The translations under genes were made by a program, and so were the position numbers. Below, piece by piece: positions 7,417 to 7,465 of a DNA stretch of 7,465 bases. Under the pieces are notes generated by a model. It did no database searches, had not been told where the DNA came from, and was given only the letters and a program-made list of their open reading frames with translations. The stretch lies in the NCBI GenBank assembly GCA_946539635.1, contig CAMNHS010000067.1, positions 1-7,465 on the forward strand, written 5' to 3'. Positions within the stretch are counted from its first letter, which is position 1, and each line of letters begins with the position of its first letter. Source of the DNA: an uncultured Prevotellaceae bacterium. Its GTDB lineage: Bacteria > Bacteroidota > Bacteroidia > Bacteroidales > Bacteroidaceae.

Positions 7417-7465
7417 TTACATTGCAAAAGTATTGAAGCCACCGTCAACGACTGCTACAGTACCT
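7417..7465 (-). CDS. C-terminal end of an SDR-family oxidoreductase, probable fructuronate reductase (partial)
   Basis: Only the last 15 residues are present; they read GTVAVVDGGFNTFAM and then TAA. The VDGGF signature close to the C terminus is typical of short-chain dehydrogenases of about 250-270 residues. Placed 25 bases upstream of uxuA on the same strand, it is most likely the D-mannonate oxidoreductase (fructuronate reductase) that makes the substrate of UxuA. Bacteroidetes commonly use an SDR for this step; the E. coli UxuB is a long-chain polyol dehydrogenase that does not end this way. The specific activity is inferred from context, and the N-terminal cofactor motif is outside the window. 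Confidence 0.75.
   Translation of the reverse strand, partial: GTVAVVDGGFNTFAM

Overview
The window looks like chromosomal DNA from a member of the Bacteroidales, most likely Prevotella-like. The start codons lack Shine-Dalgarno sequences and sit in A/T-rich leaders. The proteins have Bacteroidetes-style family sequences, and the mannonate dehydratase gene is preceded by the tail of a short-chain dehydrogenase, a pairing I associate with this phylum. The taxon is inferred from these traits, not from a marker gene. There is no rRNA, tRNA, insertion sequence, CRISPR array or phage gene. The DNA is almost fully coding, and no gap between genes exceeds about 35 bases.

The left, plus-strand half (1-5153) carries four genes. 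First is the 3' three quarters of pnp (polynucleotide phosphorylase, cut by the window edge). After 34 bases comes a 14-helix MOP-type oligosaccharide flippase. It overlaps by 44 bases a secreted heparinase II/III-like polysaccharide lyase, which is followed after 10 bases by a 68-residue DUF2007 protein. The last three are packed as one transcription unit and may be read through from pnp. A lipid-linked glycan exporter coupled to a periplasmic glycan-degrading enzyme suggests surface polysaccharide processing or turnover, but the substrate cannot be read from the sequence.

The right, minus-strand half (5169-7465) is a catabolic unit read from right to left. It holds the last 15 residues of an SDR-type oxidoreductase (probable fructuronate reductase), then mannonate dehydratase (uxuA), then a ROK-family sugar kinase. 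The first two would convert D-fructuronate through D-mannonate to 2-keto-3-deoxygluconate. The kinase is not of the PfkB family that normally phosphorylates 2-keto-3-deoxygluconate, so it probably feeds another sugar, such as glucose, into glycolysis.

The two units converge with only 15 bases between stop codons. Two inverted repeats lie back to back there, and the first contains both stop codons, one in each arm. This junction, the 44-base overlap that encodes a signal peptide, and the flippase-lyase pairing are the most distinctive points. I see no clear evidence of a wholly new system; most genes belong to known families.
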